Source: JABWCQ01 sp964530625 (GTDB taxonomy: Bacteria > Electryoneota > RPQS01). From it: a stretch of DNA of 64,000 nt. Made by a program: the position numbers and the translations under genes. Location: contig CAZHAK010000014.1 in NCBI GenBank assembly GCA_964530625.1, positions 1 to 64,000 on the forward strand, read 5' to 3'. This document shows, one piece after another, positions 18,589 to 26,586 of this stretch (within the stretch, counting starts at the first letter, position 1; the number at the start of each line of letters is the position of its first letter). A model generated the notes under the pieces. It was not told the DNA's origin and searched no databases. It was given only the letters and a program-made list of their open reading frames with translations.

Positions 18589-21500
18589 ATGAAGCGCATT
18601 TTTTGGACCGTAGTACTCGGCATCATCGGAGCAGGAGCGCAGGCGGCTGATTTGTCGCCGACGCTTCCGCAGATTTTGGAGCTTAGTCAACCCTCCGACC
18701 AGGTTGCCGTGATTGCATTTCTGGATTCCAAGCTTTCGATGGACGAGGTGTATCCCGAAGCGACAGCATTGCCGATGGGACCACGTCGGGAGTATGTTGT
18801 TGAGGTGCTTAAGGAGCGATTCGCGCAGATGAGTCCCGACGTGATGAAATATCTTGAGGGATTTGAGAAGAGTGAGGTCACGCTTCTGCGTCCGCTTTGG
18901 ATTATCAACGCGATTCGTGTGACGGCGACTCGCGAAGTTATCCAAAAACTTGCGAGTGATTTTCCGGAAGTGATTTATGTGGCGCATGATCCGGTGTATG
19001 AGAATACACTGGATAATGGTTGGGGCGTGTTTGAAAGTCAAGCGCCTCAAGTCTGGTCTCAATTTGGAGCGCGAGGTGAAGGCGTGTTGGTGGGGCATAA
19101 GGACTCTGGGATCAACTTCGAAGGTTGCAGTAAGTTTGACGGCAGGATTTGGTTTAATCCCGGTGAAGACTTGAACGGCAACGGAACATTGGATGCGGGC
19201 GAAGAAAACGGCGTGGATGACGACGGCAATGGCTATGTGGATGACTTCTACGGCTGGAATTTCGACGGAAACAATAACGACGTTTCAGACCGTGATGGAC
19301 ACGGTTCAAAAACCGGGTCGGTTATTAGTTCAAATCTGGTCGGTGTCTGCGACACTGTCGGCATGGCACCGTTCGCGAAGCTGGTAGTGCTAAGTGGGTA
19401 TTTGACACAGGGGGCAGTGTTTGAATCGAGCCAGTACGCGGTAGAGATGGGTGTAAACGTCATTTCGGCAAGTCTAAGCTTTAAACAGAGAGAGTGTGCA
19501 TCGAGCAGTGTTCGAGAGTGTCCAAATCGGGTGGCCTTTCGGTGGGCCTCTGAAATGGAACTTGCAGCGGGGATTATTCACGCGAATTCAACAGGTAATG
19601 ATGGGTTGACAAACCCTCGTCCACTTTCGATATCTGTTCCTGCGGACGGACCGCCTCCAGCAATGACGAATGGGCACTGGCAGCAGGGCGGAGTAAGTTC
19701 CATTGTCGCGGTTGCGGCGTACAATGCAAACGGAACCTTCTACATTGGCAGTGGAGTCGGTCCTTCGGCTTGGTCTCGGGAAGACATCTGTGTTCACTCG
19801 CGAGTGCCGTGGTGCGGACCGGTTGGAACTCCCAGTGAATATCCGCTTGAGTTTGAGGATTATCCATACGCAAACGGAAATCATGGGTTGTTGAAACCGG
19901 ATATAACTGCTCCTGCATCGGTTTCGGCTGTCAGCCTTTCGTGTACCTGTTCAGACATTTGCTGCACATCGGGTGCGACGCCGCATGTGGGTGGCGCGTT
20001 GGCTGTGATTTATTCGGCATTTCCGGGAATCACTCCGGAGGAAGCGTACCTTGTTTTGGTGAACGGAGCACTGGACGCGGGCGATGCGGGACCGGACACG
20101 ACATGGGGCTTTGGTAAACTTCGCTTGCTTCCGGCGGTTATTCAAGGAAATGACACTCTCGGTTCGGTTGCCGGAACGGTTACGGCGTCGCAAGGCGGCG
20201 CACCGCTTGAAGGAGTACGAGTTCGGGTTGAAGGCGCGCAGGAAGTCTGGACGGACGCGAGCGGCAACTACACGCTGTTTTTGCGACCGGGAACTTACAC
20301 GGGCATGTTTGAGAAATTCGGCTATGCAAGCGTTTCACGCAATATCAACATCGTCGCGGGTGAAGTTGATGACGGCAGTTTGACGATGGGCACCGCGCAA
20401 GCGGCGACGGTGGCTGTGCATGTTGACGGCCCGCTTGAAGAAGGAGTGCAGGACGTGCTCGTGCGGCATCCGCTCAGCGGTCAGGAAGTGTACACGAATG
20501 AGTCAGGCGTGGCGAGTTTTACGGAGATGTATAACGGGACGCAGGAATTCGTCGTGGGAGAAAATGTTGAAATGTACGCGACAAGTGTCGTTGAGTTCAA
20601 TCTTGATCATTCGGATAATGATGCATTTGTGGAATTGGAATATTCCGAGTACATCGGGCCGACGGCCGCGGACATGTACGGCTATCGCGCCTACGATGAT
20701 TTAGATTTCGGCGGACCGCAGTTTGATTGGGTGGAGTTGACGGACGGAACAGGCGAGAACTTGAATCTTACCGGAGACAACTGCGTTCCGAGTACATTGC
20801 CGTTCAACATGCAGTTCTACGGGGCGCAGGCGAATTCCATCATGATTAGCGCAAACGGTCATATTGAGGTGAATTCAGCGTGCAGCAATGACTGGAGCCG
20901 TTGGCCGATTCCGACTCCGGGCACTCCTGACAACTATATTGCTGTATTCTATCAGGACTTCCGCCCAGAACAGGGTGGAGGTGTATGGTATTATAGTGAC
21001 GTTACAAACCACCGCGTGATTGTGCAGTGGGATGATGTTCCGGAGTATTTCGATTCCGGTCGGGCGACCTTTCAGGTGCATATCTACGATCCGGCCTTCA
21101 ACGGAGACCTTCGCGGCAACAGCATTATCGACATCTTCTTCGCGGAATATTCCGGTCGTATTGAATCTTCAATCGGGATTGAAAATGAGGACGGGACGGA
21201 TGGTTGTCAGTACGCATTTCAACTGCACTACGCGGCGGGAGCGGCTCCCGTTCGGTCTGGCCGGGCGATTCGGTTTACGACAGATTTGCTTTCCTCAGCG
21301 GATGATCCGCAGGTGCCGGTTGCCAGTGAGTTTGAGTTGCTGCAGAATTATCCGAATCCGTTTAACTCGCAGACTTCTTTCCGGTATGTGGTGCCGCAGC
21401 AGAGTCAGGTAGCTTTGAAGCTCTATGATATTATGGGCCGGCAGACGGCGACGGTGTTTGAGGGAATGCGGAGCGCGGGTGCGCACACGGTGGCGTTCGA

Positions 21501-21591
21501 TGCGACCGGATTGGCGACCGGGATTTACTTTGCGAAGCTTGAGGCGCAGGGCCATGTTGTCGGAACTAAGAAAGTGTTATACCTGAAATAG
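18589..21591 (+). CDS. Secreted subtilisin-like (S8) protease with T9SS sorting domain
   Basis: This 1000-residue protein has a signal peptide, a propeptide-like region to about 130 and an S8 catalytic domain. The triad is visible: Asp172 (HKDSGI), His238 (DGHGS) and Ser461 (TSGATPHV), with the oxyanion Asn333 (NSTGNDG). Between Asp and His lie calcium-like loops (DLNGNGTLDAGE, DDDGNGYVDD). A carboxypeptidase-regulatory-like domain follows (about 530-610), then a jelly-roll-like region, then the sorting domain starting ELLQNYPNPFNSQT and ending KKVLYLK. It should be exported by Sec, moved across the outer membrane by T9SS and act on extracellular protein. The ATG at 18589 is preferred to 18529 because the signal peptide begins there and GAAAGGGG precedes it. 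Confidence 0.92.
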   Translation: MKRIFWTVVLGIIGAGAQAADLSPTLPQILELSQPSDQVAVIAFLDSKLSMDEVYPEATALPMGPRREYVVEVLKERFAQMSPDVMKYLEGFEKSEVTLLRPLWIINAIRVTATREVIQKLASDFPEVIYVAHDPVYENTLDNGWGVFESQAPQVWSQFGARGEGVLVGHKDSGINFEGCSKFDGRIWFNPGEDLNGNGTLDAGEENGVDDDGNGYVDDFYGWNFDGNNNDVSDRDGHGSKTGSVISSNLVGVCDTVGMAPFAKLVVLSGYLTQGAVFESSQYAVEMGVNVISASLSFKQRECASSSVRECPNRVAFRWASEMELAAGIIHANSTGNDGLTNPRPLSISVPADGPPPAMTNGHWQQGGVSSIVAVAAYNANGTFYIGSGVGPSAWSREDICVHSRVPWCGPVGTPSEYPLEFEDYPYANGNHGLLKPDITAPASVSAVSLSCTCSDICCTSGATPHVGGALAVIYSAFPGITPEEAYLVLVNGALDAGDAGPDTTWGFGKLRLLPAVIQGNDTLGSVAGTVTASQGGAPLEGVRVRVEGAQEVWTDASGNYTLFLRPGTYTGMFEKFGYASVSRNINIVAGEVDDGSLTMGTAQAATVAVHVDGPLEEGVQDVLVRHPLSGQEVYTNESGVASFTEMYNGTQEFVVGENVEMYATSVVEFNLDHSDNDAFVELEYSEYIGPTAADMYGYRAYDDLDFGGPQFDWVELTDGTGENLNLTGDNCVPSTLPFNMQFYGAQANSIMISANGHIEVNSACSNDWSRWPIPTPGTPDNYIAVFYQDFRPEQGGGVWYYSDVTNHRVIVQWDDVPEYFDSGRATFQVHIYDPAFNGDLRGNSIIDIFFAEYSGRIESSIGIENEDGTDGCQYAFQLHYAAGAAPVRSGRAIRFTTDLLSSADDPQVPVASEFELLQNYPNPFNSQTSFRYVVPQQSQVALKLYDIMGRQTATVFEGMRSAGAHTVAFDATGLATGIYFAKLEAQGHVVGTKKVLYLK

Positions 21592-21651
21592 AGCCTTCCG
21601 GTGGGAACCGCGCTAAGCGCTTAATCCCCGCTCGGCGTCGGCGGGAAAGTG

Positions 21652-21685
21652 AAACGCCCGGTGCATTACTGCATCGGGCGTTTTT
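21652..21685 (+). terminator. Rho-independent terminator of the S8 protease gene
   Basis: AACGCCCGGTGCA pairs with TGCATCGGGCGTT (one G-U) around TTAC, followed by Ts. Confidence 0.85.
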
Positions 21686-21727
21686 ATGTCGAGGCCGCAC
21701 TCACGGGGCGGCTTACTCGCAATAGGG

Positions 21728-22102
21728 TTAGGCGGTTTGCCTTAGGGCAAGTCCATCGATGGCGTTGCGGAGCTGATCCAGCGAAAACGGTTTTTCGAGG
21801 AACGCTTCGGGGCGCGGAGGCGCGATGTTCAGGGCGGCTTTGTAATGCACCCAGCCCGTTATCAGGATCACCGGCGTTCTTGGATCGCTGGCCTTGATGT
21901 CTTTCAAGAGCAGCAGTCCGTTGCGATTTGGCATATGGATGTCTGAGATGACCAACGACGGGCGGTGCAGCTCAAATGCCGCCCAAGCCTGATCTCCGTC
22001 CTCCGCCAGAACGGGTTCATATCCTAACTCCTTAACACATTGCGCCAACATCTCAAGCATGTGCTGATCGTCGTCTACCACTAAGCACTTTGGCAATTTC
22101 AT
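21728..22102 (-). CDS. Stand-alone response regulator receiver protein
   Basis: This 124-residue protein is a single CheY-like receiver domain. The acidic pocket (Asp10-Asp12), phospho-acceptor Asp54 (ISDIHMPNRNG), Thr82 (LITG) and Lys104 (EKPF) are all present, so it should be phosphorylated. There is no output domain and no kinase nearby, so its partner is unknown; it may act by protein contact. A sigma-54-like promoter lies at 22150-22163 on the same strand, about 36 bp before the likely leader. Confidence 0.92.
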   Translation of the reverse strand: MKLPKCLVVDDDQHMLEMLAQCVKELGYEPVLAEDGDQAWAAFELHRPSLVISDIHMPNRNGLLLLKDIKASDPRTPVILITGWVHYKAALNIAPPRPEAFLEKPFSLDQLRNAIDGLALRQTA

Positions 22103-22149
22103 TTTTCAAAAAACTCATAAAGGGTCGTTTCAATATGTATGGATAATTT

Positions 22150-22163
22150 GCAAACGTTATGCC
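22150..22163 (-). promoter_or_regulatory. Sigma-54-like promoter for the receiver gene
   Basis: Read on the minus strand: GGGGCAT, then AACG, then TTTGCA, with GG and GC separated by ten bases. Nine of twelve consensus bases match. The predicted start near 22138 gives a leader of about 36 nt. Confidence 0.4.
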
Positions 22164-22470
22164 CCCGGATACGGACGGACTCAAAGTAGTAGAGGCATGG
22201 GAGAGGCAAAGCCTTCGCCAACTTGAGTAGAAGCCTCCTTTCCAGAGTATGTCTGATAAAAAGTAAGACAATCCTAACACGGATGTTGAAGGCTCGCGAC
22301 GTCTCTGTGAATATGTTGATAAGTCGAGTATTTTCATAGTATTTTCGAGTTAAGTAATGGGATGTTAGAGAATGCTTTGTGAAATGTTACTCAAGAAATA
22401 CCGCAACTTAAAGTATTGACTCTCTAAGGGATGGCAATAGTTATGAATGGGGTCAAAGTCGAAAAATGTC

Positions 22471-22499
22471 TTGCATTTCGCGTTGGAATGTTCTATATT
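22471..22499 (+). promoter_or_regulatory. Sigma-70-type promoter for the barrel gene
   Basis: TTGCAT (22471-22476) and TATATT (22494-22499) are 17 bases apart. The transcript would carry the strong AAGGAG site before 22540. Confidence 0.55.
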
Positions 22500-22539
22500 T
22501 GCGCAAGTTCCGCTAAAGGAAACCAAGGAGATAAAGTAA

Positions 22540-23712
22540 ATGTTTCTTCGCAAAACAATTTTTGCAGCAGTGTTGCTGGCCGTAGTTATTTTGCCGGCAA
22601 CGTCCCACGCGACAATAACCCGCGTGATTGGTTTGGGTGGCGCAGGCGCCAATATGATTGTTCGTGATGCTTACAACCCGGCAATTTGGCCGCAGTTGGT
22701 GAATCACTATGGTATGCAGTCGGGTGCCGAGTTTTGGACTGCCGGCGACGAGTACGGCTGGGATTTGCAAAAGGCTTACATCAACTATGAGTTTAGTGGT
22801 GATAAGCCATGTGTTCTGCAGTTCGCGTTGGACAAAATGTCTAGTCGCAACTATGGTACGCTTGTCAACACTCAATTGGCTAGTTTGGACGGCGTACCAG
22901 GTGGCTATAACAAGTTGAACGCTACCATCGGGCATTGGATTGCTGAGGACATGTTGGTCGGCGCCGCGTTGCACTGGGCCGGCAAGAGCTTGAAGACCAA
23001 CGAAGATGGCGGCGATTTTGACGACAGCTACAGCGAAATCGGTCTGAACCTCGGCTTGACGGCCATGGAAGAAAAACTCGACGTGTCGTTGGGTTTCCGT
23101 GTCGGCAGCTACACCGTGGATCACGGCGGCAACACGTTGGCCGAAGCCGATGGTGCCAGCGACATTATGCTGACTGGCCGCTATTGGTACGAAGCCAGCG
23201 ATACCTACACGCTTGTTCCGGTTTTGGCAATCAACGCTCATACGGACAACGCCAAGATGGGTGACGCGGCCAATGAATACAGCACGATGCTGTTCCGTCT
23301 TGGTTGCGGCAACAACTGGACGCCGAAAGACAACATGCTGGTGATTACCGAGGTTGGTCTTCAGTCTGCAGGCGAAACCATGAAGCCCGACGGCGGCGAT
23401 GAAGTTAAGGACTCAGAGACGGACATTTATTGGAGAATCGGCGTTGAATCTGAAATTTTCGGCTGGCTGTGGGGCCGTTTCGGCGCAGAACGCGCATGGC
23501 GCGGAGCGACCTGGGAATCATGGGAAGGCCAACCTGAATGGTCCTCGAGCCTTACACGTACCTATTTGGGTGCCAGCACGCATTGGAATCGTTTCGTAGC
23601 CGACCTCGAAGTTCATCCTTCATTCTTTGGATACGGCCCGAACTTCTTGTCTGGCTATACGGACATGATTTTCACCCGTGCGTCCATCAAGATCAATTTT
23701 GATCAAGAGTAG
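22540..23712 (+). CDS. Outer-membrane beta-barrel protein
   Basis: This 390-residue protein has a signal peptide (about 1-25, ending SHA) and alternating hydrophobic/polar strands rich in Gly, Trp and Tyr typical of a porin-like barrel, for example LDVSLGFRVGSYTV and DIMLTGRYWYEASDTYTL. It ends FTRASIKINFDQE. I do not recognise the family or substrate. It has a strong ribosome binding site (AAGGAG, 9 bases upstream), its own promoter and its own terminator, so it is probably monocistronic and well expressed. Codons such as GGC and AAC dominate in its centre, which would fit an abundant porin. Confidence 0.7.
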   Translation: MFLRKTIFAAVLLAVVILPATSHATITRVIGLGGAGANMIVRDAYNPAIWPQLVNHYGMQSGAEFWTAGDEYGWDLQKAYINYEFSGDKPCVLQFALDKMSSRNYGTLVNTQLASLDGVPGGYNKLNATIGHWIAEDMLVGAALHWAGKSLKTNEDGGDFDDSYSEIGLNLGLTAMEEKLDVSLGFRVGSYTVDHGGNTLAEADGASDIMLTGRYWYEASDTYTLVPVLAINAHTDNAKMGDAANEYSTMLFRLGCGNNWTPKDNMLVITEVGLQSAGETMKPDGGDEVKDSETDIYWRIGVESEIFGWLWGRFGAERAWRGATWESWEGQPEWSSSLTRTYLGASTHWNRFVADLEVHPSFFGYGPNFLSGYTDMIFTRASIKINFDQE

Positions 23713-23722
23713 TTTAGATTAA

Positions 23723-23752
23723 CGGGGCACCTGCAGCAGGTGCCGCCGCGAT
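23723..23752. repeat. REP-like palindrome, copy B
   Basis: It has the same flanks as copy A at 157-187 (CGGGGCA on the left, GCCGCCGCGAT on the right), but the arms are swapped: GCACCTG then CAGGTGC. Confidence 0.5.
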
Positions 23753-23763
23753 AGATAAGTAGA

Positions 23764-23797
23764 GCGGGGGCGGCCAGATGGTCGCCCCCGCCTTTTG
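23764..23797 (+). terminator. Rho-independent terminator of the barrel gene
   Basis: GCGGGGGCG (23764-23772) pairs with CGCCCCCGC (23783-23791), followed by CTTTTG. Confidence 0.85.
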
Positions 23798-23802
23798 TTT
23801 TG

Positions 23803-23817
23803 CGCACGTTCTTTGCT
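23803..23817 (+). promoter_or_regulatory. Weak sigma-54-like element
   Basis: CGCACG-TTCT-TTGCT matches the -12 half and most of the -24 half, but the usually invariant GG is CG. It lies about 33 bp before the lipoprotein gene at 23850. Confidence 0.25.
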
Positions 23818-23849
23818 CTATTGGGGATGAATAACTACGAGGAGCGACT

Positions 23850-25499
23850 ATGGGCCGCAAACATCTTGCAATGTGCATTGTGCCGTTGCTGTTTTTTATC
23901 GGCGCTTGTGAAGAACAGGCCACCGAACCGAAGGCAGGCAACCCCACAATCACGATTTTGACACCGGCGAACACGGAAGAGCTTGCCGGGGTCGTCACGA
24001 TTGAAGTGTTCGGACACGATGTCGAGAACAACGCTCTCGACCGGATCGTGTTCTTTGTTGACGACGTGGCGCAGTACACGGATCCCAATCCAAGCGGTGG
24101 CAGCCCGTCGAGTGCTTGGCAATGGAACAGCGAATCGGTCGCCGACGGGGACTATCAGATTCGAGTGGTGGGCTACGATCATGCGGGGCGGTCAACGGCT
24201 GCTGCCCGTGTCTATGACGTGGCAAATGCGGACGCGGCTTCAGGAGTGATTCGCTCGGATCAATCCGGCGTGATTCGCTCACGGCATGGCACGCAGATTC
24301 GTGTTCCGCTTGGCGCGGTGCCGCTGGATGAAGATGGCAACATCGCGGCGATGGTCTTTTCATTTGCCCAAGATACCGCGGCCACGGCACAGCCTCCGGC
24401 AGGCAAGGTACGGGTTTCCGATTACTACAGGTTTACGCCGGGCGGGTTTGTCTTTAGATATCCCGTGGAAGTCACGGTGCCGTTGTTGAATGGGGCGGAT
24501 GTTTCGGGCCGTGAAGTGACGTTATATCGCATCAATCCCACGACTCAGGTGTTGGAAAATTTTGCGGGCACGTTCGACGAAGATTTTGAAACAATCTCGG
24601 CGCAGACCTACGAGCTATCGACTTGGTTCGCCGCAGCCAGCTCAACACCTGGTGCGAATCCGCAAGGCTGGTCGTGCATTCAGGTGTCCAGAGCGGCGGA
24701 TGATTGGGTGTCACTGTGTGTCGAAAGCTATCTGCTTGCCTATCCGAGTCAAGATCAGTTGTTCATGCCGTCCAATGGGCTGAACGTCGTGTATGGGCGA
24801 AGTCAATTTGGCTGGGAAGAGAATGGCCGCTGGTTTCTGCCGCAGGGGTCCTACACGATTTGTATGCAGCGGTTGGGTTCCGATGGAGTATGGGAACGCC
24901 AATCGCGCTCAGTAGTCCTGAATCAGCCTGCAGGCAGGACGTGGGATGGGGCAGTGAGTTGCTCCGAGGTTTTTGGGGACTTCATAACCGACGGAACGGT
25001 AGCACAGCCGGTAATAGGGACGTGCGGCTGTATTCCTGAAGCATCGGTACCGGTCGGCACGGGTGAGATTCAGGTAACACTTCAGTGGTTTAGCGTGGCC
25101 TCAATAGACCTTGACTTATGGGTCTATGAGCCTTCCGGAGAACGCTGTTACTTCGGCAATGCGACCACGGCGACGGGCGGGAGATTGGATCGAGACAATC
25201 TTTGCGGAAATTACGAGAACGGCACCCCTGAAAATATTTTCTGGAGCACCGCTCCGGTGGGCCAATACTCAATCTGGGTGGACTGGTGGTCGGACTGTGG
25301 AAATGGCATGCCCCAGATGCCATTCAACGTCAGGTTGGTCAACAGGGCAACGGTTCAGACCTTTGATCGCATACTCGGCAGCGGACAGGAGCTTGAAATC
25401 GCACAATTCCAAGTGACTGCCAATGGAATTCATATGGCTCCTCCGGGAGGATTGTTTCATGCTGAGCCACCGCCGAGGGTCACCAAAGCCGCGAACTAA
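23850..25499 (+). CDS. Multi-domain envelope lipoprotein with DUF2135-like C-terminal domain
   Basis: This 549-residue protein has a lipobox (FFIGAC, Cys at residue 20) and a first Ig-like domain (about 30-125, PTITILTPANTEELAGVVTIEV). A beta-sandwich of ZU5-like character may follow (about 145-265, GTQIRVPLGAVPLDEDGNIAAMVFSF). The C-terminal part, QVTLQWFSVASIDLDLWVYEPSGERCYFGN and onward, resembles the DUF2135/YfaP domain, where the D-L-D-L-W-V motif is typical. The function is probably surface binding or adhesion; no enzyme motif is visible. AGGAGCGACT precedes the ATG. It is monocistronic, with a terminator at 25541. Confidence 0.65.
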   Translation: MGRKHLAMCIVPLLFFIGACEEQATEPKAGNPTITILTPANTEELAGVVTIEVFGHDVENNALDRIVFFVDDVAQYTDPNPSGGSPSSAWQWNSESVADGDYQIRVVGYDHAGRSTAAARVYDVANADAASGVIRSDQSGVIRSRHGTQIRVPLGAVPLDEDGNIAAMVFSFAQDTAATAQPPAGKVRVSDYYRFTPGGFVFRYPVEVTVPLLNGADVSGREVTLYRINPTTQVLENFAGTFDEDFETISAQTYELSTWFAAASSTPGANPQGWSCIQVSRAADDWVSLCVESYLLAYPSQDQLFMPSNGLNVVYGRSQFGWEENGRWFLPQGSYTICMQRLGSDGVWERQSRSVVLNQPAGRTWDGAVSCSEVFGDFITDGTVAQPVIGTCGCIPEASVPVGTGEIQVTLQWFSVASIDLDLWVYEPSGERCYFGNATTATGGRLDRDNLCGNYENGTPENIFWSTAPVGQYSIWVDWWSDCGNGMPQMPFNVRLVNRATVQTFDRILGSGQELEIAQFQVTANGIHMAPPGGLFHAEPPPRVTKAAN

Positions 25500-25540
25500 A
25501 ATACGATTCAGAAGGCTGGATCAGTGACAGCCAGAGATGG

Positions 25541-25577
25541 CGAAACCCCCAACCGGTGTCATAGTTGGGGGTTTCTA
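25541..25577 (+). terminator. Rho-independent terminator of the lipoprotein gene
   Basis: GAAACCCCCAAC pairs perfectly with GTTGGGGGTTTC around a ten-base loop. Confidence 0.8.
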
Positions 25578-26010
25578 TTTGCTAAAGCTCCCAGCGATCA
25601 TGGGTCCCGCGTCAGATCTCGGCAGCCGTTAGCAATCAAAAGTAAAAACTAGTCAGGTTAGCGAAGTTGTAGTCGGTGTAACCTTCACTAGGTCAGATAG
25701 AGCGCCGGGTAATTTTGTTGCACGATGTGGCTATGCAAATTGCAATCAGGTGTTTACAGAGAGGCACAGAAGGGTGATTAGTTGAAGTCTATTCTGAGTA
25801 TGACTTTACGATGTTATGAGGGCGGATATAGCATCAGAGGGGTTGAAGTCCATTGAATGTCAGAACATGCGTCTGTTCCCGGATTCAGTTATCCAGTATT
25901 TTCTTAAGATAATGTTTTGAATTGACTTTAGGGGGTATTCGAGGGTAAATTAGACACGGATAGCAGAACAATCGAACTGTGATCCGGTCTTCGAGGTGAA
26001 TGAAAGCAAA
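25578..26010. other. Intergenic region without gene
   Basis: I see no supported gene. TTGACT (25922-25927) and TAAATT (25946-25951), 18 bases apart, look promoter-like on the plus strand, but the only element downstream is the hairpin of the opposite-strand tRNA terminator. Confidence 0.4.
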
Positions 26011-26051
26011 GAACCCCGCAACCGCCGGATCTCCTCGGCGGCGCGGGGTTC
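26011..26051 (-). terminator. Terminator downstream of tRNA-Phe
   Basis: GAACCCCGC (26011-26019) and GCGGGGTTC (26043-26051) pair, with an inner CCGCCG/CGGCGG stem. On the minus strand it is followed by a T-rich CTTTGCTTTC. Confidence 0.7.
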
Positions 26052-26116
26052 GGTACAAACTGGGGCAATTGCATTGTGCAAGAAAAGCCCGCCACGGTTG
26101 TGACAGGCTTTCGGGG

Positions 26117-26189
<73 letters not shown>

Positions 26190-26203
26190 ATCAGGGAACT
26201 CGC

Positions 26204-26232
26204 AATGTAGTGAACACCTTGGCAATTGTCAA
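26204..26232 (-). promoter_or_regulatory. Sigma-70 promoter of tRNA-Phe
   Basis: On the minus strand TTGACA (26232-26227) and TACATT (26209-26204) are 17 bases apart. The predicted start is about 10 nt before the mature tRNA. Confidence 0.75.
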
Positions 26233-26586
26233 GCCTTAATCCTTGAGGCAAATTCGGGACGTTTCAAGGTGAAGTTACAGGTGGAATCGGCGCAAACTAT
26301 AGCAATTATATTGAGCACAAGATTCAGAATAACAAGACTATAAACGACGGGTATTGACCCAAAGAATTACTTGTTAGCATTGGGGATTCATTGCAGTTCG
26401 GGGAGCTTCGGGCTACCTTTGATATGCATCCGAAAGTCTCATTTTGAGAGCCTGTGAGTTATAAGGAAGTTGTTAGGAAATGGAAGTTTAGGCTTCGAGA
26501 AGGGCTTTTAGATGGCGTCGTTGCCTGTGGCACGGCTATGTATTGCATAAGAAAGATTCGAGAAATAGATAGGATCGGAGGAGCAT
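26233..26586. other. Intergenic region upstream of the T9SS cargo gene
   Basis: I see no supported gene. A GGCACG...TTGCA pair at 26529-26546 has the wrong spacing for sigma-54. The GGAGGA at 26577-26582 belongs to the gene at 26587. Confidence 0.5.

Larger units (their letters stand above)
22103..22539. other. Intergenic region between divergent genes
   Basis: No gene is supported. It holds a sigma-54-like promoter facing the receiver gene and a sigma-70-like promoter facing the barrel gene at 22540. A minus-strand frame at 22053-22337 has no family features. Confidence 0.6.

Noticed and set aside
22053..22337. Minus-strand frame of 94 codons overlapping the receiver gene start
   Set aside because: No ribosome site or homology-like pattern, and it overlaps the start of a well-defined receiver gene.
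25734..25751. TGGCTAT...ATTGCA, sigma-54-like
   Set aside because: The GG to GC distance is eleven bases rather than ten, and no gene follows on that strand.
26527..26546. GGCACG followed by TTGCA, sigma-54-like
   Set aside because: The two halves are separated by eight bases instead of four, so sigma-54 could not bind both.
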